Below are positions 10,658 through 19,974 of a stretch of DNA of 64,000 bases, piece after piece. Source of the stretch: Forficula auricularia (lineage: Eukaryota > Arthropoda > Insecta > Dermaptera > Forficulidae); NCBI GenBank assembly GCA_024734495.1, contig JALMQS010000153.1, positions 37,400,858-37,464,857 on the forward strand, in the 5' to 3' direction. A program made the position numbers and the translations under genes. Every line of letters starts with the position of its first letter. Within the stretch, counting starts at the first letter, position 1. Under the pieces are notes generated by a model, which saw only the letters and a list, made by a program, of their open reading frames with translations, made no database searches and had not been told where the DNA came from.

Positions 10658-11394
10658 TGTAGCGACCCGCTCTCGCTCATAGCCACGAGCCTTGAGACAT
10701 GGCCGCTAGATGACTCAGTCGGATCGTTGAGTCGCTTTTGCGTGAGTGAAATATATTCACCCATGCTATAATTAAAAGCGACTCGATTCGACTGGAGTAG
10801 CGAATGGGATTCGAACATTCGAATCTGGGGGGGCCACCGCCATCCAGCAGCCCCTCCCCTGCACTCAACAGATTGTTAGGACCCCCATCGACTTGATGGG
10901 GCGCGGCATCGAAGCGCCACACAGCACTCACCTCACGAGAGCCCTAACAACACTGGTGACCGCCCGACGCGATTGCAAAGCAAGCAGCCTCTTGACCCAC
11001 CAGCTAGGTGGATAGAGCCTTGCCCGGCTGACTTAGTCGGTAATCGGCAATCACACAAGAAACAAAGGGTGTGGTGTAGCGGCCCGCTCTCGCTCATAGC
11101 CACGAGCCTTGAGACATGGCCGCTAGATGACTCAGTCGGATCGTTGAGTCGCTTTTGCGTGAGTGAAATATATTCACCCATGCTATAGTTAAAGCGACTC
11201 GATTCGACTGGAGAAGCGAATGGGATTCGAATCTGGGGGGCCACCGCCATCCAGCAGCCCCTCCCTGCACACACCCTATATAAACACGCAACCTACAACT
11301 CTGCATACGCAAGATTGTTAGGACCCCATCGACTTGATGGGGGCGCGGCATCAAAGCGCCACACAGCACTCGGCACAAGAGAGCCCTAACAATA
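10658..11394 (+). mobile_element. TRIM (terminal-repeat retrotransposon in miniature), copy 1
   Basis: Two direct LTRs (10658-10952 and 11075-11394) start TGTAGCG and end CCTAACAAYA. They enclose only about 122 bases. Directly after the left LTR is a primer-binding site beginning TGG (10954); the undamaged version in other copies, TGGTGACCCCGACGTGAT, is complementary to the 3' end expected of tRNA-Trp. A purine-rich tract (about 11057-11074) precedes the right LTR. A 5-bp TSD ATTAT lies at 10653-10657 and 11395-11399. No protein is encoded; mobility must have come from an autonomous partner. Confidence 0.9.
11277..11284 (+). promoter_or_regulatory. TATA box in the right LTR of TRIM copy 1
   Basis: TATATAAA lies in the middle of the LTR, where a U3 promoter is expected. 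The left LTR of the same element lacks it because a segment between two CTGCAC words is deleted, so the LTRs differ in length (295 against 320 bp). Confidence 0.6.
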
Positions 11395-11865
11395 ATTATA
11401 AATACACTTTTCTCCAAAGCTGATGGCCGGAGAGCTTAACACTACTCTCTCCACTCCAAGTGGATTCCAAAATAGAACTGTCTCCAAGTTGATTTCAGCT
11501 TCGACTGCCCCAACTGGGACTCCAATTTGAACTGACCAACTCTCTCAACTGACTCAGCCTGCCTCTGGAAATTTCCCAAAAAGCCAATGAATTTATAAAT
11601 CAACATCTGGAACCAAAAGCCATTGACATTTATTTACGACTCGTGTTAAGAGCCATCTGACTTTTAGGTCAAGGAAGTTGGAAACTCCCTTATCCATTGT
11701 GAAATGGTCACATTCGAAAAATAAAAGGGAGCCGATTACCAAAATATTACCCTTAAGAATAATTATATTTATATTCAAGGAAAATATTCTCGGCGGCACA
11801 ACAATAGCTTTGGTGGATTCTAAGATATGGACCTGAGAAACTAGCTAGGTAATTTTGGCACTCAC

Positions 11866-13085
11866 TGACTATCTTATTTAGTTACAACTAAACTACGAAA
11901 TATTAACGTGAAATTACTTTTGAAGTCGGTGCCAAACAAACTATACCTATAGCGAGCCGTACCCTGCCAAAACGTACTAAGTAAGATCCGTCGAGTGTGA
12001 TTCATAAAAGGTATATGTTTGGCACCAACTTCAAAAAGTAATTTCATGTTAATATTTCGTCGTTTAGTTGTAACTAAATAAGATAATAATTATTTTATAC
12101 CTTTTAGTGTATTTTTAACCGACTTCAAAAAAGGAGGAGGTTCTCTATTAACTGATTTTTTTTTTTTTTAATTTTTTTTTGTGCCTATGTTACCTAGGGA
12201 GGTAGGGAGGGAAGGCTAGCTCGAGAAAGTGTCTCCACATGACGTCACCAGCCGCCCGTCGCAAGATGGCGGCTGGAGGGGAAATGCCTGTCCCAGGGAG
12301 GTAGGGTGGGAAGGCTAGCTCGAGAAAGTGTCTCCAAATGACGTCACCAGCCCCTCCAGCCGCCATCTTGCGACTGGCGGCTGGAGGGAAATGCCTGTCC
12401 TGACTGGAGACACCCCCACTCCTGCTTTTCTAGCCTAGCTGTACCTCCTTAGCTCCTTGATGTTACCTCATATCTCCGCCAATTGTCAACCGATTTTGAA
12501 ATTTTTTTTTGCATTGGGTCCAGTCTAGCTTCCGATTGGTCCCATTTTTTTTCATAGGTATTAGACCTTTTTTATTAGGTTTGTTTAGACCTAACCTCTT
12601 TGTTTATGAACCGATTTCGATGGTTCTTTTTTTATCCGAAAGGGGGTGTCTTAGGGATGGTGTCATATTAATTTGGTCAAGTTCTGATATCATGTGATCA
12701 CTATTAATAACATCATTAAAAAGAGAAAAATAAAAATATAATTTAAGAAAAAAATAAAAACCGACTTCAAAAATTAAATGCAACAAATAAAATACACTAA
12801 AAGGTATAAAATAATTATTATCTTATTTAGTTACAACTAAACGGCAAAATATTAACATGAAATCACTTTTGAAGTCGGTGTCAAACATATACCTTATATG
12901 AATCGCACTCGGGGCGGGTACGCTCGCTTATAGGTATAGTTTGTTTGGTACCGACTTCAAAAAGTAATTTCATGTTAATATTTCGTCGTTTAGTTGTAAC
13001 TAAATAAGATAATAATTATTTTATACCTTTTAGTGAATTTTATTTGTTGCATTTAATTTTTTTGAAATCGGTTTTTATTTTTTCT
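11866..13085. repeat. Complex 'CCGACTTC' dispersed repeat with two hairpin modules
   Basis: Short inverted repeats of about 90-100 bases (11871-11975 against 12000-12090, and 12785-12900 against 12945-13030) contain 'ttagttacaactaaac' and 'gaagtcggtgccaaac'. Between them is the 'CCGACTTCAAAAAAGGAGGAGG' sequence (12119) with the same body as 46.1-46.8 kb. The small ORFs inside have no recognisable product. Class unknown. Confidence 0.65.
12196..12459. mobile_element. 264-bp GC-rich insertion with 9-bp TSD (MITE-like)
   Basis: A GC-rich segment interrupts the CCGACTTC repeat. The flanking ATGTTACCT is duplicated (12187-12195 and 12460-12468), and the 46 kb copy of the host repeat shows the uninterrupted site. 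Its ends are imperfect inverted repeats (GGAGGTA, GCTAG and GTGTCTCC words). It holds an internal duplication of about 100 bases, each half with TGACGTCA and a CCGCCATCTTG-type motif in one orientation or the other. A 9-bp TSD would suit a Mutator-type element; that class is inference. Confidence 0.75.
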
Positions 13086-13276
13086 TAAAAATTATTTTAA
13101 ACGATTATTTGTTGATGATATTTTGATTTAGTTTATTGTGAAAACGGAATTGGACTGTTTAAAAAAAAATAAAAAAGATAAAAAAATGTTTATCCATCAG
13201 AGAGAATGAATGAATGAATGAATGGAATTGAGTTCACTCTTTAGAAATAGAAAAAGTACAAATAGAATTTAAAATT

Positions 13277-13308
<32 letters not shown>

Positions 13309-13590
13309 GACTTTAATCCGAAAAAAATAAATGTTTATTGAAACAGAGAGTATTAAAAAAACCCCAATAATGATTGGAATGATTGTTGTTTTAGTTTCGA
13401 CATCTAGTTGTCTAAATCAACGAAGTTTTGATTGATCTACTTAATTGAAGCAAAATATATTTTCGACTATTCCAAGGCAAATTTATTATCTATTCAGGAT
13501 AGAAACAACCATCCATGGTGAGATGACATATTTTAAATTATTCAAAATCTAAAGGCAGAAACAATATTAATAATCATTGTTGAGCATATA

Positions 13591-15270
13591 CCGGGTGATT
13601 CAATAAGGGTGACGAGGTACCATATCTCAGGAACTAATAATCGTAGAAGTTTGGGAAAAAAATCCTTCAGACGAAATCGACCAAGAAAAATTGCTGGAAA
13701 TATTTTTTAAGTTCATACGTCCACCGCTAGGTGGCTAAATAGCTTCGATCGTATAAAAAATGCAATTTCTCAAAAATTTTCCAATATAAGTTTAGAAATG
13801 AATAGTCTCACGTTAATGCCACCATAATAGTCCATCTTTTTGATAAATGACTTTTTATTGTAGGACGTAAAATAAAGGCGGGAGGGGATGCTAAACTTTT
13901 ATGGACTGAAGTATCTATAACTTAAGTTTGACTTAACGGAATTTTGTTAACAAGGTCTGGTTCAAGAAAGGAAGGTTTGGTGAATAAAATAAAAATCCAT
14001 CCATGCCATTTTAGTTCTTGTCGCTCTCGCTAAGGGGCGTGTTTTATAAAGTTAACCGTTTTATTGATTTTGCTCCAAAATCTTAAATAGAACCGTATAA
14101 TTATTTTATTAGATTCAGAAAGTAGATCAAATTTGCAATAAAACATGTTCAAACCACATGTCGATATCTTTTTTCGTTTAACAGTTATTGCTTAAAGAAT
14201 ATTTTATTAACGAATTTATCAAAGAAACAAAATAGGTAATTGAGTTTTCAATTTTTTTTTATGTTTCGAAGTCAAGCATGCCATGGACAAATAAAAAAAC
14301 AGTTTAAAACTTTGTTCTTATTTTCATCTAATCACAACAATAATGATATAACATAACAAACAATAAAATAACAATTAAAACATTAACATCTATTTGTGAA
14401 AAATCGCCGTTTCCATAGAAACTGTCAACCAAGTCTTTCACGGCCTTCTAAGAAATTAGACATTTTTGAAATTTAATACCTACTCACAGGCGACACAGAA
14501 AAGCGTTATTATCATTATTGTTGTGATTAAATGAAAATAAGAACAAAGTTTTAAACTGTTTTTTTATTTCTCCATGGCATGCTTGACTACGAAACTTAAA
14601 AAAAAATTTGAAAACTCAATTACCTATTTTGTTTCTTTAATAAATTCGTTAATAAAATATTCTTTAAGCAATAACTGTTAAACGAAAAAAGATATCGACA
14701 TGCGGTTTGAACATATTTTGTTGCAAATTTGATCTACTTTCTGAATTTAATAAAATAATTATACGGTTCCATTTAAGATTTTGGAGCAAAATTAATAAAA
14801 CGCTTAACTTTATAAAAGACGCCCCTTAGCGAGGGCGGAAAGAAGTAGAATGGCATGGATGGGTTTTTATTTTATTCACCAAACCTTCCTTTCTTGAACC
14901 AGACCTTGTTAACAAAATTCCGTTAAGTCAAACTTAAGTTATAGATACTTCAGTCCATAAAAGTTTAGCATCCCCTCCCGCCTTTATTTTACGTCCTACA
15001 ATAAAAAGTCATTTATCAAAAAGATGGACTATTATAGTGGCATTAACGTGAGACTATTCATTTCTAAACTTATATTGGAAAATTTTTGAGAAAATTGCAT
15101 TTTTTTATACGATCGAAGCTATTTAGCCACCTAGCGGTGGACGTATGAACTTAAAAAATATTTTCAGCAATTTTTCTTGGTCGATTTCCTCTGAAGGATT
15201 TTTTTCCCAAACTTCTACGATTATTAGTTCCTGAGATACGGTACCTCGTCACCCTTATTGAATCACCCGG
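13591..15270. mobile_element. 1.68-kb foldback element with ~755-bp arms
   Basis: The ends CCGGGTGATTCAATAAGGGTG and its reverse complement are flanked by TA on both sides (13589-13590 and 15271-15272). The left arm 13591-14343 and right arm 14514-15270 are near-perfect reverse complements around a spacer of about 170 bases. No transposase frame is visible. TA target and inverted ends suggest a Tc1/mariner-related non-autonomous element, but that is inference. Confidence 0.85.
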
Positions 15271-15844
15271 TACAATAACAAGGATAGAGAACGTGAAGAC
15301 GATAGATCCAATATCATCTATAGGATTCAATGCTCATCTTGCAGGGACTTGGAAGATAATACAAGAGTGTACTATGGAGAAAGTTGCCGCCCTTTATGTG
15401 TTCGTTTAAAAGAACACACTTTGGTTAAATATAAGTAATCTTATAGAAAATTCAAAATCCACGCCAATTCGGTTTCTCGGCGCTAGGGATTTTTGTGCCC
15501 TAGAAACACCCTAACATGCATCCTTTTCGAACCCAACTTCCTTTTGATATCGCATTTTGCCATTCTTCTTATTTCAAACTTCTTCGATTCAACATCTCAA
15601 TAAATATCGCACCACATTTTACGCTGGTATATTCATTCGACTATATTTTTCGTCATAGTCAATAAATATTTAGTTTAATAACTAAATAAAAGTTAGTTTG
15701 TTGAAATAAGCAAGCATATCATTAAAAGTGGCCCTGAAGGTTAGTAAACCCGTTTTCTCTTTATTGTGCTAATATATATTAAAAGGTCTCTAATTAATAA
15801 TAATCAACTTGTATTTGTTTCTTATTATTATTGAAGGTACAATC

Positions 15845-16630
15845 TGTAGCGGCCCGCGGCCCGCTCTTGCTCATGGCGACGAGCCTTGAGCCACGGCCGC
15901 TAGATGACTCAGTCGGATCGTTGAGTCGCTTTTCTTCTTGGAACCTTTGAGAAGCTCATATAATATCGATTGTTTATCGGCCGCTCTTCTGATGTGCCTC
16001 CTATAGAAATTAATAACACCCAAGAACTTTCTTAAGTGCTGGATTGTTTCAGGTTTTCTATAGTTTTTTATATGTTCAGTCTTCTCAAGGGTTGGTTTCG
16101 AGCCATTTTCGGAAAGTTCAAAGCCAACTACAGATTGTACCTTCAATAATAATAAGTGCTTTGTACCACTAAAACTGGTGACCCCGACGTGATTGCAAAG
16201 CAAGCAGCCTCTTGACCCGCCAGCTAGGTGGATAGAGCCTTGCCCGGCTGACTTAGTCGGTAATCGGCAATCACACAAGAAAGAAAGGGTGTGGTGTAGC
16301 GGCCCGCGGCCCGCTCTTGCTCATGGCGACGAGCCTTGAGCCACGGCCGCTAGATGACTCAGTCGGATCGTTGAGTCGCTTTTGCATGAGTGAAATATAT
16401 TCACCCATGCTATAATTAAAGCGGCTCGATTCGACTGAGGTCGCGAACGGATTCGGACATTCGAATCTGGAGGGGCCAAATGCCAACCAGCAGCCCCTCC
16501 CCTGCACCCACCCTATATGAGCACGCAACCTACAACTCTGCACACTCAACAGATTGTTAGGACCCCATCGACTTGATGGGGGGCGCACAAAGCACCACAC
16601 AGCACTCACCTTACGAGAGCCCTAACAAAT
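15845..16630 (+). mobile_element. TRIM copy 2, chimeric, with antisense reverse-transcriptase fragment
   Basis: The left LTR is cut after about 89 bases (15845-15933). A gypsy RT fragment in antisense follows (to about 16155), then an intact primer site TGGTGACCCCGACGTGAT (16176-16193), the standard TRIM interior, a purine tract and a complete right LTR (16295 to about 16630). Sequence at about 15826-15850, just left of the LTR, recurs inverted at about 16131-16156. The word AATC occurs immediately outside both LTRs, a possible 4-bp TSD. Confidence 0.8.
15934..16140 (-). pseudogene. Ty3/gypsy reverse-transcriptase fragment inside TRIM copy 2
   Basis: The minus strand encodes a short piece typical of the C-terminal part of gypsy RT: VGFELSENGSKP, then a PETIQHLRKFLG motif and NFYRRHI, followed by a segment ending LYELLKG. 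In intact elements this is the thumb region leading into RNase H. It lacks the catalytic YxDD part, joins LTR sequence in frame only by chance, and is antisense to the TRIM. Best explained as a captured fragment of a partner element. Confidence 0.75.
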
Positions 16631-16639
16631 CAATTCTCT

Positions 16640-17240
16640 GAAGGTTCAATTAAGGTTTTTACATTTATTGAAAGTGTGCACACCCAAGGTGCCTACATCA
16701 AAAAGCATTCATCATTGGTTCTGAGACAAAAAGAACACCTATTCATCTCTCCAAGATAATTCAGAGGCTGCCCTTTACCACCACTGAAACCATTCATTTG
16801 TAATTAGACATATAATAAAATATATTATATGGCTAAAAGTTTAAGTATTTAGTTATAAAGTGTATATATATCTACGTATATATACAATCTAAGTTAATTA
16901 TCTTTGTTTTCATTTTATCTTTTGGTTTTATCAACACATTCATTATTTTACATTAAAAAATATAGTTTTTGTTAAAGAGAAATTTATCTTTCATTTCTTT
17001 CCTATAGACATCCATCCTTAAAGATACTAATTTTGAGCTTAAGAGTTCGAACAGGTATATATATGTTAAAAAGAGCCTAGCGTCCTTATCGAAGCTATAA
17101 TTTGATATCGATTGTTTAGTGGAATAGATTTACAACCTATTCGCTGCGAGCCTTACAACCTCGTTGTTAAGCTAAACAATAGATATAAACCCGGTCCTTC
17201 GTTTTTCTCTATATCTTTCTCAAATTTGGAGAAAGCATAT
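16640..17240. other. Non-coding DNA, no clear feature
   Basis: AT-rich, without a supported ORF. It may contain decayed upstream parts of the Penelope-like element whose 3' portion follows, but I cannot recognise its reverse transcriptase. Confidence 0.4.
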
Positions 17241-17242
17241 AA

Positions 17243-17523
17243 AAAATTAAAGTAAATTTAAACCCCGCACTTATCCACACTTCATCGGTTGTTAAGAGAA
17301 ATTTGGTCAGTGCCTTGGCCGTACATGCGGTTGACAATGGGCATTTGATGAATTTCGAAGATGCAAAAATAGTGGACAGTGAGAGAGTCACATGGAAAAG
17401 AAAATACAAGGAGGGTATTTATATACAAATGGACATCAACAACGCCATAAATTACAAGCTTGATGTATTAAAAATATCCACTCTCTACACTTGTCTACTT
17501 GACAAAATCAACCAGATTTAGTC
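17243..17523 (+). pseudogene. Penelope-like element (PLE) GIY-YIG endonuclease, C-terminal remnant
   Basis: An open stretch of about 92 codons contains NPALIHTSSVVKRN, SALAVHAVDNGH, FEDAKIVD, TWKRKYKEG and a YKLDVLKISTLY end. This order (S-A-L-A-x-H-A, N/T-G-H, F-x-x-A-K-I, W-K-R-K, then I-N...L-S) is what I know from the endonuclease C-terminus of Penelope-like retroelements. No GIY-YIG core or reverse transcriptase is visible upstream, so it is a 5'-truncated or decayed copy. A hammerhead-like motif lies about 560 bases downstream, as expected for PLE terminal repeats. Confidence 0.65.
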
Positions 17524-17537
17524 TTGAAATATGTAAA

Positions 17538-17772
17538 TATTGACCAACTTTTAATTATTTATATAAATTTTATATCAAATGACCAGCTTTTAATTGTATG
17601 TGTGGATTTTATATCAATTGACTAACTTTAATTATGTATATAGGTTTTATATCGTTTGGCTGCCTTTTAATTATGTATATAAATTTTATTCCAAATGACT
17701 AACTTTTAATTGTAAATATGGATTTTTTATATCAATTGACTAACTTTAATTATTTAAATTTTGTATCAATTA
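17538..17772. repeat. ~39-bp tandem repeat, about six copies
   Basis: Units follow the pattern 'tgactaactttaattatg' plus 'ttttatatcaa' with a step of about 39 bases. They lie between the PLE endonuclease remnant and the hammerhead-like motif, so they probably belong to the element's 3' non-coding part. Confidence 0.75.
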
Positions 17773-18079
17773 TCGATCTTTTGTGTGATATGTGTATTTA
17801 TAAATAGCCTGGAGTGCGTTGATCTTGAGTGGAGTGGGAACTTTGCTTCTGTGTATGTATAATGAAGGCAGGTCGAAAGACAGTATTTGAGATTGTTCTG
17901 TTGGAATAACTTGTTTTACCAGTGTAATGATTCTTAATGTAAAACGTCTGCTGGAGATAGATTTTACGTGTTTTTGTGACTTGGGTGAGTAGTATATAAA
18001 CCTCATTTCCACCCTTTAAAAATTTATTATAAATGTTAAAACAAAAAATTAAAACATTCAATGATCTTTTCCAGTTGAC

Positions 18080-18144
18080 GTGCACTGATGAAGTGCAGCG
18101 GTATAGCGCTCGAAACGTTGTTATAATATCGATTACGTCTGCCC
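18080..18144 (+). ncRNA. Hammerhead-ribozyme-like motif, PLE-associated
   Basis: CTGATGA (18085-18091) is followed by a stem II hairpin (92-96 with 106-110), then CGAAA (18111-18115). Stem III pairs ACGT (18115-18118) with ACGT (18135-18138), the predicted cleavage C is at 18139, and stem I pairs GCA (18082-18084) with TGC (18140-18142). The C3-A9 box, G12-A14 and U16.1-C17 are all present. One base (18111) between stem II and GAAA is unpaired, so the fit is good but not perfect. Hammerheads are known in PLE terminal repeats. Confidence 0.6.
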
Positions 18145-18325
18145 AAAATAAAGTAACAAATAGAAGTTGACTTTTATTTCAACTTTTTATTTTCCCCTTA
18201 CTGGCCCCTTAGCCAATTCAATTTAAATAAAATAGGGCCACCAAACACGGTTCTTTTTAAATAAAATTAATAATCAATATGAAATTCCTTCAAATAGACA
18301 CTAATAATTAATCTTATTATATTAT

Positions 18326-18958
18326 TGTTACGACAACATTTTGAGTTTTGGTTGCAACCCTTCTTGGCCAGAGAAAGGTTGTCGATTTGTAGATTTATCT
18401 CTAAGAAGCTCCCCGCTGAAGGTCTGGTAACGCGCCCAATCGATTCGACCTGTTTCAGTCCTGATGCTGATTTGATGGTAATTGAAGTAGGAGAGATGTA
18501 TTTAAAGAAAAGAGTATTATTTAATATTGGTTTTTTTATTAGTTATTTTATAAATTTACATTTTTCCATGCTGATGGCAGGAGAGCTTAAAACTCGCCTC
18601 TCAACTCCAATTGACAACTGACAACCCCATCTGGGTTTCAACTTAGAACTAACTCTCTGACTAACTCAAGCCTGGCTGAAGAGTCTAAATTTTCATAGGC
18701 CAAATTTGCAATGAGCAGGGCGTATCTTAAAATTATTGAGCCCTCCCATTTCTAGAAATTTCCCAAAAAGCCAATGAATTTATAATCGACATCTGGGGCT
18801 AAAAGCCAATTGACATTTATGTCCAGGAAGTTGTAAAGTCCCTTTCCTATTGTCAACTAGTCACATTCGAGGATCAAAAAGGAAGCCGGCTGCCAAAATA
18901 TTACCCTTAAGAATAATTATATATATTTTAAGGAAAAATATATTCGCCGTGCACAATA
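18326..18958. mobile_element. Solo LTR, family B, copy 2
   Basis: Begins TGTTACGACAACA, ends GCACAATA, and is flanked by the 4-bp direct repeat TTAT (18322-18325 and 18959-18962). It aligns along its length with the LTR at 10437-11803 once the nested TRIM is removed, with scattered indels. The minus-to-plus frame 18325-18621 inside it is not a gene. Confidence 0.75.
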
Positions 18959-19125
18959 TTATATTAAACGAGCGATTCTTGTATTTATATATACAGAGTG
19001 TCTCGTATCACAACGATAAACCATGAATGGGGATAGGGCAATTTACTACGGCCCAGAACTTAAAAATATTTTTTAATAAAAGTCTCATAGTTTTCGAGTT
19101 ATAGGAATTAAAAAAAAAAACTAGA

Positions 19126-19665
19126 TTAAATTTGCTACAATTTAAATAAAGTTTCATCTTAATTGTATAATTAATGTATTAATAACAGGGGTTGAAGTTT
19201 TTAAAAAATGCAATTTTTTTGCAAAAATCGCAGTTTTTCCTTTATAAAATGAAATCATCTCTAGAAACTTGATTTCTATTTAATTGTCTAGTAAATTTTG
19301 TTGACTTGAACATTTACTTGGACCACTTTTTTGTTGAAATTCTTAATTTATAGATATCTAGCATTTTCCATGACAGGATATGATCCGAATCATCAGAAGT
19401 GTCATGGAAAATGCTGGATATCTATAAATCTAAGAATTTTAACAAAAAAGTGGTCCAAGTAAACTTTCAAGTCAACAAAATTTCCTAGACAATTAAATAG
19501 AAATCAAGTTTCTAGAATGAGTGGTTTTCATTTTATGAAAGAAAAACTGCGATTTTTTTCCAAAAAAATTAAAGTTTTTCAAAACTTCAACTTCATTATG
19601 GCACGAATTATTTACCATATATCGAATTAAGGTAAAACTTTTTAAGAATGATAGCAAATTTAATC
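19126..19665. repeat. Palindromic element, ~250-bp arms
   Basis: Arms at about 19126-19377 and 19400-19665 are imperfect reverse complements ('ttggaccacttttttgttg' against 'aacaaaaaagtggtccaag'; 'agcattttccatgaca' against 'tgtcatggaaaatgct'). Outer ends are not defined and no TSD was found. Confidence 0.7.
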
Positions 19666-19974
19666 TAGTTTAAAAATATATGGAATGATTTTTGTCTAAA
19701 ACGTTCTCCTTCGTGGTCAAAATGGGAAAATATCAAAAAAAAGTGCCATTTTTGGGTGGCTTGGACTTAGCGCGCTTGAGCTCGAATGGTTGGGCAGAGG
19801 AAAAAAATCTAAACAAAAAATTTGTCGGTAATTTTATGAAGTTTCATTTTGAATAGGTTGGTTATTTACGAAAAGTTGATAGTTTTTGAGTTATAAGCAA
19901 AAACCGCCAAAAAATGGAAATTGTCACCTTTTTTGCATTTTCTACAAATTGCGTCACAAAATTTTAATGGGAGA

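Larger units (their letters stand above)
10437..11803. mobile_element. Solo LTR (family B, about 625 bp) split by a nested TRIM
   Basis: The outer sequence begins TGTTACGACAACA and ends GGCACAACA, flanked by a 4-bp direct repeat ATAG (10433-10436 and 11804-11807). Without the TRIM at 10658-11394 and its duplicated 5 bp, about 625 bp remain. These align over their length with a second copy at 18326-18958. TG...CA ends, a short TSD and no internal coding region indicate a solo LTR left by recombination. The transcription orientation is not certain. Confidence 0.8.

Noticed and set aside
10933..11417. Overlapping minus- and plus-strand reading frames of 70-113 codons in the TRIM LTRs (also 16271-16609 and 27654-28349)
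   Set aside because: They recur with each LTR copy, overlap on both strands, share no domain, and are explained by the locally higher GC content.
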